A stretch of DNA of 64,000 nt. Source: Azohydromonas lata NBRC 102462. Its GTDB lineage: Bacteria > Pseudomonadota > Gammaproteobacteria > Burkholderiales > Burkholderiaceae_C. Location: assembly GCF_001571085.1 (NCBI RefSeq), contig NZ_BCTC01000017.1:25957-89956 (forward strand). The letters are read 5' to 3'. The position numbers and the translations under genes were made by a program. Shown piece by piece: positions 17,163-27,696 of the stretch. The number at the start of each line of letters is the position of its first letter. Positions within the stretch are counted from its first letter, which is position 1. The notes below the pieces were generated by a model. That model ran no database searches. It saw only the letters and a program-made list of their open reading frames with translations, and had not been told where the DNA came from.

Positions 17163-18587
17163 ATGAAACACATCTTAGCCACCATGCCCCGGCTGGCGTT
17201 TTGGTTCGACCGTCTCAGCCGCAGTGCCTTCGCCTTTCCGCTCGCGATGGTGGCGGCGCTTGGGCTGCTGGTGATCAGCGAGCTCTCCTTCCGCCACGCC
17301 GTGCAGGACATCGAGCGGCTGCGCGTGCAGAACGTGGCGCGCGTGGCCACGCATCAACTCCTGCTGGCGGTGGTGGACGCCGAAAGCGGCCAGCGCGGCT
17401 ACCTGCTCACCGGCCGCGCCGAGTACCTGCAGCCCTACCAGAAGGCCGTGCAGGAGATTCGCGAGGCCACCGTGGCGCTGCAGCAGCGCTACGGCGCGAA
17501 CGACCCGCAGCGCCCGCAGCTCGACCGGCTGCTGCAGCTCGTGGCCGACAAGCTCTCGGAGCTGGAAACCACGCTGCAGCTGCGCACCCAGGGCCGCGAG
17601 GAGGCCTGGCGCGCGCTGGTGGGCAGCGGCATTGGGCGCGAGGCCATGCAGGCCATGCGGCTGGCAGCCGACCAGCTCATCGCCAGCGAAACGCGCGCCA
17701 TCTCCGAGCAGGGCGACGGCATCAAGGAGACGCTGCAGGTCAACCGCATAGGCGTGGGCACCGTCACCGCCATCGGCCTGCTGGCCTTCTTCATGTACCT
17801 GCGCCAGAGCGTGGCGCTGGACCTGGAGCGCCAGTCGCGCCAGCACTCGCTGCAGGAGGAGCGTGACCGGCTCGAAGCCCAGGTGCGCCAGCGCACGGCC
17901 GACCTCACGCACCTGGCCCAGCACCTGCAAAGCGCCCGCGAGGACGAGAAGAGCCGCCTGGCCCGCGAGCTGCACGACGAGTTGGGCGCCCTGCTCACCG
18001 CCGCCAAGCTGGACCTGGCACGCATCCGCTCGCGCCTGGTGCAGATGGGCAGCGCCGCGCCGGAGCTCTTCACGCGCATAGAGCACCTGACCAGCACGCT
18101 CAACAGCGGCATCGCGCTCAAGCGCCGCATCATCGAAGACCTGCGCCCCTCGGCCCTGAGCAACCTGGGGCTGGTGGCGGCGCTGGAAATCCTGACGCGC
18201 GAGTTCGAGCAGCGCTCGGGCCTCAAGGTGGCGTGCTCGCTGCAGGACGTGAAGCTGACCCCCGCCTGCGAGCTGACCGTCTACCGGCTGGTGCAGGAAG
18301 GGCTGACCAACGTGGCCAAGTACGCGCAGGCGCGCGAGGTGCACATCACGCTGCGCGAGGAAGGCGCCTGGGCCCTGGCCAGCGTGCAGGACGACGGCCA
18401 GGGCTTCGACACCCGCGTGCAAAAGCCTTCCGCCCACGGCCTGCTGGGCATGCGCTACCGCGTGGAGGCCGAGGGCGGGCGGCTGCTGTTGCAAAGCACG
18501 CCCGGTGCGGGCACGCGCATAGAAGCCGTGTTGCCGCTGCGCACGGAAGAAACGCAGGCGGCGGCACTGGCCGGGCCTGCTGCCTGA
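17163..18587 (+). CDS. CHASE3-domain sensor histidine kinase, NarX/DesK type
   Basis: About 474 residues from ATG 17163; alternatives are 17121 (overlaps the regulator start) and 17184. Order: transmembrane helix (FPLAMVAALGLLVISEL); CHASE3 sensor with AESGQRGYLLTGRAEYL; second membrane helix (TVTAIGLLAFFMYL); a coiled coil; HisKA_3 with phospho-His in RELHDELGALLTA; and a HATPase with N-box EGLTNVAKYA and DDGQGFDT. Such kinases work with NarL-type regulators, one of which is divergently encoded next door. The signal is unknown; CHASE3 suggests an extracytoplasmic stimulus. Confidence 0.94.
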   Translation: MKHILATMPRLAFWFDRLSRSAFAFPLAMVAALGLLVISELSFRHAVQDIERLRVQNVARVATHQLLLAVVDAESGQRGYLLTGRAEYLQPYQKAVQEIREATVALQQRYGANDPQRPQLDRLLQLVADKLSELETTLQLRTQGREEAWRALVGSGIGREAMQAMRLAADQLIASETRAISEQGDGIKETLQVNRIGVGTVTAIGLLAFFMYLRQSVALDLERQSRQHSLQEERDRLEAQVRQRTADLTHLAQHLQSAREDEKSRLARELHDELGALLTAAKLDLARIRSRLVQMGSAAPELFTRIEHLTSTLNSGIALKRRIIEDLRPSALSNLGLVAALEILTREFEQRSGLKVACSLQDVKLTPACELTVYRLVQEGLTNVAKYAQAREVHITLREEGAWALASVQDDGQGFDTRVQKPSAHGLLGMRYRVEAEGGRLLLQSTPGAGTRIEAVLPLRTEETQAAALAGPAA

Positions 18588-18609
18588 AACAGGCGGCGCG
18601 ACCTCGGCG

Positions 18610-18678
18610 TGCAGGAGGGCCGCTGGCGGGCCGAATTGCAGCCAGGCGACGGTTCGGCCCGCCAGCGGGCCTCCTACA
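18610..18678. repeat. Inverted pair of a dispersed TGTAGGAGG...GCGGGCC repeat
   Basis: Two near-identical 26-bp arms (18610-18635 and 18653-18678) face each other across 17 bp. They differ at two positions and share the core GGCCGCTGGCGGGCCGAA or its near variant. A related single copy lies at 47196-47236. After the kinase stop it could act as a transcription-end or mRNA-stabilising hairpin. A second inverted pair, GCCTGTAG/CTACAGGC, lies at 18690-18697 and 18736-18743. Confidence 0.6.
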
Positions 18679-18879
18679 ACCTGATCGCTGCCTGTAGCAA
18701 CGCAGCGGCACGGACGCACGCCTGTGGGCATCGTCCTACAGGCCGATTCAGGCATGGCCGACAGGCACGGGCTGCCGCGTCCCATCCCACCGGCACGGGC
18801 GTTTACCTACGCTGTGAAGCATGAAGACGGCGCGCCCCGCGCGCCTTGGACCCCTTCAAGAACTACAGGACGGCCGACC

Positions 18880-19050
18880 ATGCTTCCCTACGCCATCGTC
18901 TTCTTCATCGTCGCGCTGCTGGCGGCGCTTTTCGGGTTTGGCGGCATTGCCGCGGGCGCGGCCGGCATCGCCAAGATCCTGTTCGTCCTCTTCATCGTCC
19001 TGAGCCTGATCAGCTTCGTGGTGGGACTGTGGCAGCGCAAAGGGTCGTGA
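18880..19050 (+). CDS. DUF1328 small membrane protein (YtjA-like)
   Basis: 56 residues, almost entirely two membrane helices: [20 protein letters not shown] and [17 protein letters not shown]. This is the standard size and pattern of DUF1328, small inner-membrane proteins often linked to stress, with no defined role. ATG 18880 follows AGGA (18867-18870) at good spacing. It stands alone, 292 nt after the kinase gene, and precedes the FKBP gene by 54 nt. Confidence 0.85.
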   Translation: MLPYAIVFFIVALLAALFGFGGIAAGAAGIAKILFVLFIVLSLISFVVGLWQRKGS

Positions 19051-19104
19051 AAGACCGCTGGCGGGCGCTGGCATGATGCGCCCTTTGCCCAGGAGACCTT
19101 CCGC

Positions 19105-19461
19105 ATGATCACCACCGCATCCGGCCTGCAGTACGAAGACACCACGCCCGGCACCGGCGACACCGCGCGCGCCGGCGCACCGGTCACCGTGCACTACACC
19201 GGCTGGCTGCACGACCCCGCGCAACCCGACGGCCGCGGCCGCAAGTTCGACTCCAGCAAGGACCGCCGCGACCCCTTCCGCTTCAACCTCGGCGCGGGCC
19301 AGGTCATCGAGGGCTGGGACGAGGGCGTGCAGGGCATGCAGGTCGGCGGCACGCGCGTGCTGCTGATCCCGCCGCAACTGGGCTACGGCGCCTACGGCGC
19401 CGGCGGCGTCATCCCCCCCAACGCCACGCTGGTGTTCGAGGTCGAGCTGCTCAAGGCCTGA
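19105..19461 (+). CDS. FKBP-type peptidyl-prolyl cis-trans isomerase
   Basis: 118 residues, a single FKBP domain without a signal peptide, so probably cytoplasmic. [39 protein letters not shown] and [20 protein letters not shown] are the hallmark segments, and the aromatic pocket residues appear kept. It catalyses proline isomerisation in protein folding. AGGAGA lies 6-11 nt before ATG 19105. A strong bidirectional terminator follows. Confidence 0.95.
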   Translation: MITTASGLQYEDTTPGTGDTARAGAPVTVHYTGWLHDPAQPDGRGRKFDSSKDRRDPFRFNLGAGQVIEGWDEGVQGMQVGGTRVLLIPPQLGYGAYGAGGVIPPNATLVFEVELLKA

Positions 19462-19481
19462 ACGGCGCCCTCGCCTTCCCC

Positions 19482-19523
19482 ATTAAAAAACCCGCCGGGC
19501 TCGCGCCGGGCGGGTTTTTTAAT
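19482..19523. terminator. Bidirectional intrinsic terminator, FKBP/helicase
   Basis: The flanks ATTAAAAAA and TTTTTTAAT bracket a GC stem: CCCGCC pairs with GGCGGG, then one G-G mismatch and three more pairs. A and T tracts on both sides allow it to work for both the FKBP gene and the convergent helicase gene. Confidence 0.9.
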
Positions 19524-19577
19524 GGCTGGTTGAGCCTTCAACGGTTCAGCGAAGCGGCGCACCAAGCGCCGCCGGCA

Positions 19578-21221
<1,644 letters not shown>

Positions 21222-21575
21222 TCGGAGTTCTCTTCATCGGCGCCGGCTGACAGCAGCCGGCTGCGGCGACGCCAGGCAAGGCGCTGCCGGATACACAAAA
21301 GTCGCGGGAGGAACATTCAGCCAGACCCTGAGAAGCAGGGCTGGCGCACCGGTCCGGAAGCGACGGCATCGCCGCCGACCGGTTCCGCGGAAGCCCTTGG
21401 GGAGGGGTCCACCGGAGGAATCAAGCTCCGCCACGCGCTGTCGTGCGGGAGAACTCGATGGAGGTCAGAGGGGATGTACGAACGGTGCCAGAACGACACC
21501 GTGCCCGCATTGTAGCGCGACTTGGTGCAAACCCTTGCACCACGCCGGGGCTTAGGTCCCGGCAGCCCTGCGGCC
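21222..21575 (-). promoter_or_regulatory. 354-nt leader and promoter region of the DEAD-box helicase
   Basis: No gene is seen here. On the minus strand TACAAT (21509-21514) is a plausible -10, giving a leader of about 280 nt. Immediately upstream TGGTGCAA/TTGCACCA (21523-21542) forms an 8-bp dyad with a 4-nt spacer over the -35 area and could bind a regulator. The leader holds several GC-rich inverted segments. No known riboswitch or cold-shock motif was recognised. Confidence 0.4.
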
Positions 21576-22133
21576 TCAGGCCGCCAGGAAGGTCTTGCGG
21601 TAGTGCAGCAGCTCGTCGATGGACTCGTGGATGTCGGCCAGCGCGGTGTGCTTCTGTGCCTTCTTGAAGCCTTCGAGCGCGGCGGGCTTCCAGCGCTTGG
21701 CCAGCTCTTTGAGCGTGCTCACGTCCAGGTTGCGGTAGTGGAAGAAGGATTCCAGCTGCGGCATGTAGTTGGCGAGGAAGCGCCGGTCCTGGCAGATGGA
21801 GTTGCCGCACATGGGGCTCTTGCCCGCGCCCACGTACTGCTTGAGCCATTCGATAACGGCGGCCTGCGCCTGCGCCTCGTCCACGGTGGAGGCTTTCACG
21901 CGGTCGATCAGGCCGCTGCGCCCGTGGGTGCCCTTGTTCCACGCGTCCATGGCGTCCAGCGCGGCGTCGCTCTGGTGGATGGCGAACACCGGGCCTTCGG
22001 CACGCTGGGTGAGTTGGGCGTCGGTGACAACCACGGCGATCTCGATGATGCGGTCGCGGTCGGGGTAAAGGCCGGTCATCTCCAGATCGATCCAGATCAG
22101 GTTCTGGTCGCTGGCGGCGAGCTCGGTCGTCAT
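21576..22133 (-). CDS. orn: Oligoribonuclease
   Basis: 185 residues, a DEDDh 3'-5' exonuclease that degrades RNA dinucleotides, including pGpG from c-di-GMP turnover. [11 protein letters not shown] supplies the first two acidic residues; the C-terminal part has [15 protein letters not shown] with the His and last Asp. [13 protein letters not shown] is family-typical. Length matches Orn. The start ATG follows GAGGACC. It is divergent from the M48 protease gene across 62 nt. Confidence 0.97.
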   Translation of the reverse strand: MTTELAASDQNLIWIDLEMTGLYPDRDRIIEIAVVVTDAQLTQRAEGPVFAIHQSDAALDAMDAWNKGTHGRSGLIDRVKASTVDEAQAQAAVIEWLKQYVGAGKSPMCGNSICQDRRFLANYMPQLESFFHYRNLDVSTLKELAKRWKPAALEGFKKAQKHTALADIHESIDELLHYRKTFLAA

Positions 22134-22158
22134 GGGAAAAGGTCCTCGTGGGCTGTAT

Positions 22159-22188
22159 TTGAGGGGGCAATTGTCGCAGCCCTACACT
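22159..22188 (+). promoter_or_regulatory. Candidate promoter of the M48 protease gene, leaderless type
   Basis: TTGAGG (22159-22164) and TACACT (22183-22188) are separated by 18 nt. The -10 ends 7 nt before ATG 22196, implying a leaderless mRNA; no Shine-Dalgarno is present. Confidence 0.4.
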
Positions 22189-22195
22189 TGACACC

Positions 22196-23458
22196 ATGTC
22201 TGCCTTGACCCTGCTCTTCGCAGGCGCCGTGCTGTTGGCGCTGCTGCTGAAACTCTGGCTGGCCACGCGCCAGATGCGCCACGTGGCCCTGCACCGCGAC
22301 AGGGTGCCGGCGGCGTTCGCGGGGTCGGTGTCCTTGCAGGCGCATCGGCGCGCGGCCGACTACACGCTGGCGCGCGGGCGCTTCGGCCTGCTGCAGGCGG
22401 CCTTCAGCTCGGCGCTGCTGCTGGTGTGGACGCTGCTCGGCGGCCTGGACGCGCTCAACGTGGCCGTCCGCGACACGGTGCAGCCCCTGTTGGGCGACAT
22501 GGGCTACCAGCTCGCGCTGCTGGCGGCCTTTGCCGTGATCGGCGCGGTGCTGGACCTGCCCTTCGACCTCTACCGCACCTTCGTGCTGGAGCAGCGCTTC
22601 GGCTTCAACCGCATGACCTGGAAGCTCTATTTGGGCGACCAGCTCAAGGGTGTGCTGGTGGGCGTGGTCGTGGGCCTGCCGCTGGCGGCGCTGGTGCTGT
22701 GGATCATGGGCGCCACGGGCAGCCTGTGGTGGCTGTGGGCCTGGGTGGCGTGGACGGTGTTTCAACTGCTGGCGCTGGTGCTCTACCCCACGCTGATCGC
22801 GCCGCTGTTCAACCGCTTCACGCCGCTGCCTGACGGCGAGCTCAAGGCGCAGGTGCAGGGGCTGATGAGCCGCTGCGGCTTCGCGGCCAAGGGCTTGTTC
22901 GTGATGGACGGCAGCCGCCGCTCCGCCCATGCCAACGCCTACTTCACCGGCTTGGGCGCGGCCAAGCGCGTGGTGTTCTTCGACACGCTGCTGTCCAAGC
23001 TCAACGGCAACGAGATTGCCGCCGTGCTCGCGCACGAGCTGGGCCACTACAAGCACCGCCATGTGCTCAAGCGCATGCTGCTGGTCTTCGGCCTGAGCCT
23101 GGCGGGCCTGGCGCTGCTGGGCTGGCTGGCGTCCAGCGCCGGCTTCTACACCGGCCTGGGCGTGCGCCCCAGCCTGGATGCGCCCAACGACGCGCTGGCG
23201 CTGCTGCTGTTCATGCTGGCGCTGCCGCCCTTCATGTTCCTGATCTCGCCGCTGGGCGCGCGGCTGTCGCGCCGCCACGAGTTCGAGGCCGACGCCTACG
23301 CCTGCGCGCAGGCCGACGGCCGCGACCTGGCCAACGCCCTGCTCAAGCTGCACGAGGACAACGCCGCCACGCTCACGCCCGACCCGCTGTACGCGCGCTT
23401 CTACTACTCGCATCCCCCGGCCACCGAGCGCCTGGCGGCCCTGCGCGCGCAGTCCTGA
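22196..23458 (+). CDS. M48 family membrane metalloprotease (Ste24/CaaX protease-like)
   Basis: 420 residues. An N-terminal helix and a multi-span membrane region precede the zinc site VLAHELGHYKHRH (HExxH near residue 280). The third ligand is the Glu of HEFEADAYA near residue 364. The N-terminal ~200 residues resemble the extra CaaX-protease domain of Ste24 proteins. These inner-membrane enzymes take part in protein quality control. The stop is separated from rsgA by one nucleotide, so the two are almost certainly cotranscribed. Confidence 0.93.
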   Translation: MSALTLLFAGAVLLALLLKLWLATRQMRHVALHRDRVPAAFAGSVSLQAHRRAADYTLARGRFGLLQAAFSSALLLVWTLLGGLDALNVAVRDTVQPLLGDMGYQLALLAAFAVIGAVLDLPFDLYRTFVLEQRFGFNRMTWKLYLGDQLKGVLVGVVVGLPLAALVLWIMGATGSLWWLWAWVAWTVFQLLALVLYPTLIAPLFNRFTPLPDGELKAQVQGLMSRCGFAAKGLFVMDGSRRSAHANAYFTGLGAAKRVVFFDTLLSKLNGNEIAAVLAHELGHYKHRHVLKRMLLVFGLSLAGLALLGWLASSAGFYTGLGVRPSLDAPNDALALLLFMLALPPFMFLISPLGARLSRRHEFEADAYACAQADGRDLANALLKLHEDNAATLTPDPLYARFYYSHPPATERLAALRAQS

Positions 23459-23459
23459 C

Positions 23460-24368
23460 ATGGGGCGGCATACGGAGCTGGATGTCGGCCTGGTCGTGAC
23501 GGCCCATGGCCGCCACGTGATGGTGGAGACGCCCGACGGCGCGCGCGTGCAATGCCACCTGCGCGGCAAGAAGAGCGAGTGCGTGGTGGGCGACCGCGTG
23601 CGCTGGCAGGCCAGCGGCGACGAGGGCGTGGTCGAGCACGTCGAGCCGAGGCGCAACCTGCTCATGCGGCAGGACGAGTGGCGCACCAAGTCCTTCGCCG
23701 CCAACCTGGACCAGATCCTGGTGCTGGTGGCCGGCGAGCCCATGTTCAGCGAGTCGCAGCTCAGCCGCGCACTGATCGCCGCCGAGACCGCCGGCATTCC
23801 CGTGCGCGTGCTGCTCAACAAGGCCGAGCTGCCGCAGGCCGAAGCTGCGCGCGAGCGGCTGCAGCCCTACCGCGACATGGGCGTGCAGGTGCTGGAGGCC
23901 TCGCTCAAGACGCGGCCGCAAGAGTCGCGCGAGCTGCTGCGGCCGCTGCTGCAGGAGTCCGCCACGCTGGTGCTGGGCCCCAGCGGCACGGGCAAGAGCA
24001 CGCTGGTCAACCTCATGGTGCAGGACGCGCAGGCACAGGTGGGCGACATCTCGCAGGCGCTCAATTCCGGCCGCCACACCACCACCACCACGCGCTGGTA
24101 CTGGCTGGACCCGGCCGTGCGCCATGGCGCGCTGCTGGACTCGCCCGGCTTCCAGGAATTCGGCCTGCGCCACGTCAGCGCCGAGGAGCTGCCCAGGCTC
24201 ATGCCGGACCTGCGCGCGCATCTGCCGGACTGCCGCTTCTACAACTGCACGCACCGCCACGAGCCCGGCTGCGGCGTGCGCGCGGCCGTGGAGCGCGGCG
24301 AGATCGCCGCCAGCCGCTACCGCATCTACGGCGAGATCCGCGAGGAGCTGGAACGCACGAAGTGGTGA
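23460..24368 (+). CDS. rsgA: Ribosome small subunit-dependent GTPase A
   Basis: 302 residues. An N-terminal OB fold (GLVVTAHGRHVMVETPDGARVQC) precedes the circularly permuted GTPase: G4 LLNKAEL comes before G1 GPSGTGKST, then switch I region GRHTTTTTR and G3 DSPGFQEFG. A C-terminal zinc knuckle reads CTHRHEPGC. RsgA checks late 30S maturation at the decoding site. It starts 1 nt after the M48 protease stop. Confidence 0.97.
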   Translation: MGRHTELDVGLVVTAHGRHVMVETPDGARVQCHLRGKKSECVVGDRVRWQASGDEGVVEHVEPRRNLLMRQDEWRTKSFAANLDQILVLVAGEPMFSESQLSRALIAAETAGIPVRVLLNKAELPQAEAARERLQPYRDMGVQVLEASLKTRPQESRELLRPLLQESATLVLGPSGTGKSTLVNLMVQDAQAQVGDISQALNSGRHTTTTTRWYWLDPAVRHGALLDSPGFQEFGLRHVSAEELPRLMPDLRAHLPDCRFYNCTHRHEPGCGVRAAVERGEIAASRYRIYGEIREELERTKW

Positions 24369-24424
24369 GCCTGCGGCTCAGCCACCGGCCCTGAGCGGAC
24401 GCCGGGGCCGCAGCAGCGCAGCCG

Positions 24425-25414
24425 TCAGCCGAGCACGTTGGCCAGCGTCAGCAGCGCCAGCAGCAGCAGCCACAGCACCACCGAGCGCCACACCAGGCCC
24501 ACGATGCTTTGCAGGTGGCCGGGCTGCGGCGGCAGCCCCGGCGTGGAGCCCAGCGAGCCTTCGATCTCGCCACCCGCACCCACCTGGAACGTCTTGCTGC
24601 GGTCCGGCGTGATGCCGGGTGCGGCGCTGCCGCCGAGCTGCACGCCCAGGGCGCCCGCGGCGGCGGCAAGGATGATGCCTTCGTTGTGGTGCACCCACAG
24701 CCCGGCGTCGCGCCGCCAGCCGTTGACGGCTTCCTCGAAGTTGCCCACCACGGCGAAGCCGAAGGCCGTCATGCGCGCGGGCACGTGGTCTATGCCGGTG
24801 AAGAGCTGCTGCGACAGGCCCATGAGCCTGTCGTTGGCCGGCGCCCCCAGGCTGCGGCTCTTGAAGGCCCAATAGCGGCCGGCGAACTCGGCCATGCGGT
24901 AGAGCACCGCGCCGGCCGGGCCCAGGCCCAGCGAGGACAGCAGGACGAACCAGAAGAACACGCCGAACACGTGGCGGTGCGCAGCCAGCAGCGCGTGCTC
25001 GATGACGTGGCGCAGCAGTTCCGTGCGCGGCAGCTCGCTGGTATCCAGGTGGCGCCACTCGGCCAGCAGGCGGCGCGCTTCGTTCTCGTCGCCGCGGTCC
25101 AGCGCGTCGCGGATGTCGGTGAAGAAATGGCTGAACTGCCGAAAGCCCAGCGTGAGGTAGAGCACCAGCACGTCGAAGGCCAGGCCCACCAGCGCGCTCA
25201 GGTGCGCGATGCCCGCGTACAGCGCCGCCACCAGCAGCGTGGGCGCCACCACCGTGACGCCCCACACCACCCAGGCGTGATGCTCGCGCCCGGCGTCGAA
25301 ATTGCGTCCGGTCCAGCGCACCCAGGTGATCAGGGCGTCGTGAATGCGATTGTCACGAGGCAGCGGCTTGAGCTGCTCGATCAGAAGGGCCAGCAGGACG
25401 GCGAAGAAACTCAT
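24425..25414 (-). CDS. CobD/CbiB-like membrane protein
   Basis: 329 residues with membrane helices in the N-terminal third and at both ends of the soluble middle. FDVLVLYLTLGFRQFSHFFTDI and GPAGAVLYRMAEFAGRYW resemble the CobD/CbiB (AmpE-related) superfamily. No cobalamin gene lies nearby, so a corrin-ring amidation role is doubtful; an AmpE-like sensor or unknown role is equally possible. It converges with rsgA and is followed on the same strand by the Nudix gene upstream at 26168. Confidence 0.75.
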   Translation of the reverse strand: MSFFAVLLALLIEQLKPLPRDNRIHDALITWVRWTGRNFDAGREHHAWVVWGVTVVAPTLLVAALYAGIAHLSALVGLAFDVLVLYLTLGFRQFSHFFTDIRDALDRGDENEARRLLAEWRHLDTSELPRTELLRHVIEHALLAAHRHVFGVFFWFVLLSSLGLGPAGAVLYRMAEFAGRYWAFKSRSLGAPANDRLMGLSQQLFTGIDHVPARMTAFGFAVVGNFEEAVNGWRRDAGLWVHHNEGIILAAAAGALGVQLGGSAAPGITPDRSKTFQVGAGGEIEGSLGSTPGLPPQPGHLQSIVGLVWRSVVLWLLLLALLTLANVLG

Positions 25415-25484
25415 CGCCGCGGATCATACCGACGGCAACACCCTCTTCCGGTGCCCAGGCAACGGCTGGAACACGGTGCTGCGC

Positions 25485-26168
25485 TCAGGCCGCGAGAAAG
25501 CGGTAAAGGTTGCGCAGCATCGCGGCGGTAGCGCCCCAGATGAAGTATTCGCGCCGGCTGCCGCTGGCCGTCCAGGGCATGGACAGGAACTGCCGCGGCG
25601 CGCCGTCAAGCTCGATGTGGTGGCGGCGGTGGTGGGCCGGCGTCATCAGCCACGCCAGCGGCACCTCGAAGGCTTCGGCCACTTCGAACGCGTCCAGGCG
25701 CAGCTCGTAGGGCGCGCGCAGCAGCCCAACCACGGGCGTGACGCGAAAGGCGGTGATGGTGGTATAGGCCGGCAGCGACCCGATGACTTCCACCTGCGCC
25801 GGCTCCAGGCCCACCTCCTCCTGCGCCTCGCGCAGCGCGGTGAACACGGCGTCGGCATCGCTGGGCTCGGCACGGCCGCCGGGGAAGCTGATCTGCCCCG
25901 CATGCGCATTCAAATGCGCCGTGCGCTGCGTCAGCAGCACGTGCAGCGAGCCGTCGCCGTGCTCGACCAGCGGCACCAGCACGGAGGCATCCGCCTTCAC
26001 GGGCAAGCCCTCCCGGCCGTCCGCGCGGGTCTCGGGCTGCCAGGGCGGCGGATGCGCGAAGCGCCGGCGCAGCGCGGCAGCCGTGAGCGCGTCGGCCGGC
26101 ACGGCGGGCAGGTGTTCGTCCATGCCGATCACGGGCACCGACTGGGGATCGAGGATCAAAGTGGCCAT
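25485..26168 (-). CDS. Nudix CoA pyrophosphatase
   Basis: 227 residues. The Nudix box GGRAEPSDADAVFTALREAQEEVGL is intact with its catalytic glutamates. The preceding QISFPGG with LLTQRT is the UPF0035 signature of CoA pyrophosphatases, which hydrolyse CoA and acyl-CoA to phosphopantetheine and 3',5'-ADP. Start 26168 gives MATLILD. Substrate is inferred from the family signature. Confidence 0.88.
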   Translation of the reverse strand: MATLILDPQSVPVIGMDEHLPAVPADALTAAALRRRFAHPPPWQPETRADGREGLPVKADASVLVPLVEHGDGSLHVLLTQRTAHLNAHAGQISFPGGRAEPSDADAVFTALREAQEEVGLEPAQVEVIGSLPAYTTITAFRVTPVVGLLRAPYELRLDAFEVAEAFEVPLAWLMTPAHHRRHHIELDGAPRQFLSMPWTASGSRREYFIWGATAAMLRNLYRFLAA

Positions 26169-26240
26169 GGCACGAGCATAGGCGCCCGCCGCAAAAACCC
26201 GGCGCCGGGCGCCCAAGCGGAATTCGGCTAAGGCGCGGCG

Positions 26241-26272
26241 GAAAAACAAAAAGCCGCCCCGGAGGGCGGCTT
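26241..26272 (-). terminator. Intrinsic terminator of the rpsP-rplS operon
   Basis: On the minus strand a 9-bp stem AAGCCGCCC/GGGCGGCTT (26251-26272) with a 4-nt loop is followed by TTTGTTTTTC (26241-26250). It lies about 70 nt after the rplS stop. Confidence 0.9.
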
Positions 26273-26341
26273 CGTCGCCGGCACGGGGCCGGCTTGTGGA
26301 GGCGGGCGACGCAGGCCGCGGTCGCCTCCACGGCTGGGCAA

Positions 26342-26695
26342 TTAAGCCAGCTTTTCCTTGATGCGGGCCGACTTGCCGCTGCGCTGGCGCAGGTAGTACA
26401 GCTTGGCGCGGCGCACGTCGCCACGGCGCTTGACGTCGATGCTGGCGATCAGCGGGCTGTACAGCTGGAACGTACGCTCCACGCCTTCGCCGCTGGAGAT
26501 CTTGCGGACGATGAAGCTGCTGTTCAGGCCACGGTTGCGCTTGGCAATCACGACACCTTCGTAAGCCTGCACGCGCTTGCGGGTGCCTTCGACCACGTTC
26601 ACGTTCACGATCACGGTGTCGCCAGGCGCGAAGGCCGGGATGGTCTTGTTCAGGCGAGCAATTTCTTCCTGCTCGAGGGTCTGGATCAGGTCCAT
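26342..26695 (-). CDS. rplS: 50S ribosomal protein L19
   Basis: 117 residues, full length. [29 protein letters not shown] and [11 protein letters not shown] are diagnostic. L19 sits at the 30S-50S interface. It is the last gene of the S16-RimM-TrmD-L19 operon; GGAG precedes ATG 26695. A separate -10 box in the 164-nt gap before it suggests an additional promoter. Confidence 0.99.
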   Translation of the reverse strand: MDLIQTLEQEEIARLNKTIPAFAPGDTVIVNVNVVEGTRKRVQAYEGVVIAKRNRGLNSSFIVRKISSGEGVERTFQLYSPLIASIDVKRRGDVRRAKLYYLRQRSGKSARIKEKLA

Positions 26696-26741
26696 GGGGT
26701 TCTCCAAGGGATCGTGCCGGCACGTCGGTTGTTCAGCAGCA

Positions 26742-26812
26742 CCGGTCAGGATGACCGGCACGGCCTGCGAAAGAATTTCGCCCGGCAGAGGATCGAAAAG
26801 CCTTTGATTATA
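26742..26812 (-). promoter_or_regulatory. rplS internal promoter (-10) and leader hairpin
   Basis: On the minus strand a perfect TATAAT (26807-26812) lies ~110 nt before the rplS start; the -35 is poor. Downstream in the leader CCGGTCA and TGACCGG (26742-26758) form a perfect 7-bp hairpin with a 3-nt loop. Together they suggest separate expression of L19, perhaps with leader control. Confidence 0.45.
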
Positions 26813-26859
26813 TCCCAAGCAACGGGGGCTTCTTGGAGCACCCCGGCGCCGGCACAAGG

Positions 26860-27660
26860 TTATGGCGCGGCGTCGAGCTTGAGCGAGCGCAGGAAACGCT
26901 CGTCTTCCTTGCTCAGCCGCCCGGCGGCGCGCGCCGCTTCGATCAGGTCGACCCTGCGCCGCGCCGTGATTTCCAGCGAGCGCTCGCGGCGCCAGCGCGC
27001 GATGCGGCCATGGTGGCCAGAGAGCAGCACGTCCGGCACCGCGTCCACGCCGCCGTCGGCACGCGGCAGTTGCTCGGGGCGGCTGTAGTGCGGGCAGTCG
27101 AGCAGGCCGTCTTCGAAGCTGTCCTGCTGGTGCGAGGCGGCGTCCTGCAGCACACCGGGCTGCAGCCGCGCCACGGCATCCAGCAGCGCCAGCGCGGGCA
27201 GCTCGCCGCCCGAGAGCACGAAGTCGCCCAGGCTGACTTCCAGGTCCACGTGGCGGTCCAGGAAACGCTGGTCTATGCCCTCGTAGCGGCCGCACAGCAG
27301 CACGGCGCCAGAGCCGGCGGCGATCTCGCGCACCAGCGCCTGGTCGAGCTTGCGGCCCGTGGGCGAGAAGTGGATCAGGGGCGCGCGGGGCGCTGCACCC
27401 TCACCTTCGCCCGCCTCCTGCGCGCGCGCACCGCGCACGGCGGACAGAGCACGCTCCAGCGGCGGGGCCATCATCACCATGCCGGGGCCGCCGCCGAAGG
27501 GGCGATCGTCCACGCGGCGGTAGTTGCCCTCGGCAAAGTCGCGCAGCGGCCAGAGTTTCAACTGCAACGATCCGCCGGCGTAGGCGCGGCGCGTCACGCC
27601 GACTTCCAGGTGCGGCGCGAACAGCTCGGGAAACAGGGTGATGACGTCGAAGCGCAGCAC
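26860..27660 (-). CDS. trmD: tRNA (guanine(37)-N1)-methyltransferase
   Basis: 266 residues, SPOUT class. [19 protein letters not shown] and [16 protein letters not shown] form the trefoil-knot AdoMet site. GGGPGMVM near residue 60 is also typical. It methylates G37 N1 in tRNAs to prevent frameshifting. The start is GTG ([12 protein letters not shown]), 36 nt after the rimM stop. Confidence 0.98.
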   Translation of the reverse strand: MLRFDVITLFPELFAPHLEVGVTRRAYAGGSLQLKLWPLRDFAEGNYRRVDDRPFGGGPGMVMMAPPLERALSAVRGARAQEAGEGEGAAPRAPLIHFSPTGRKLDQALVREIAAGSGAVLLCGRYEGIDQRFLDRHVDLEVSLGDFVLSGGELPALALLDAVARLQPGVLQDAASHQQDSFEDGLLDCPHYSRPEQLPRADGGVDAVPDVLLSGHHGRIARWRRERSLEITARRRVDLIEAARAAGRLSKEDERFLRSLKLDAAP

Positions 27661-27696
27661 GGCTTGAGGCCGGCGCCGCGCGCGGCGCCGGATGCG

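Noticed and set aside
24425..25414. Cobalamin biosynthesis gene cbiB
   Set aside because: No other cobalamin gene is near, and the resemblance also covers AmpE-like proteins, so only the superfamily is called.
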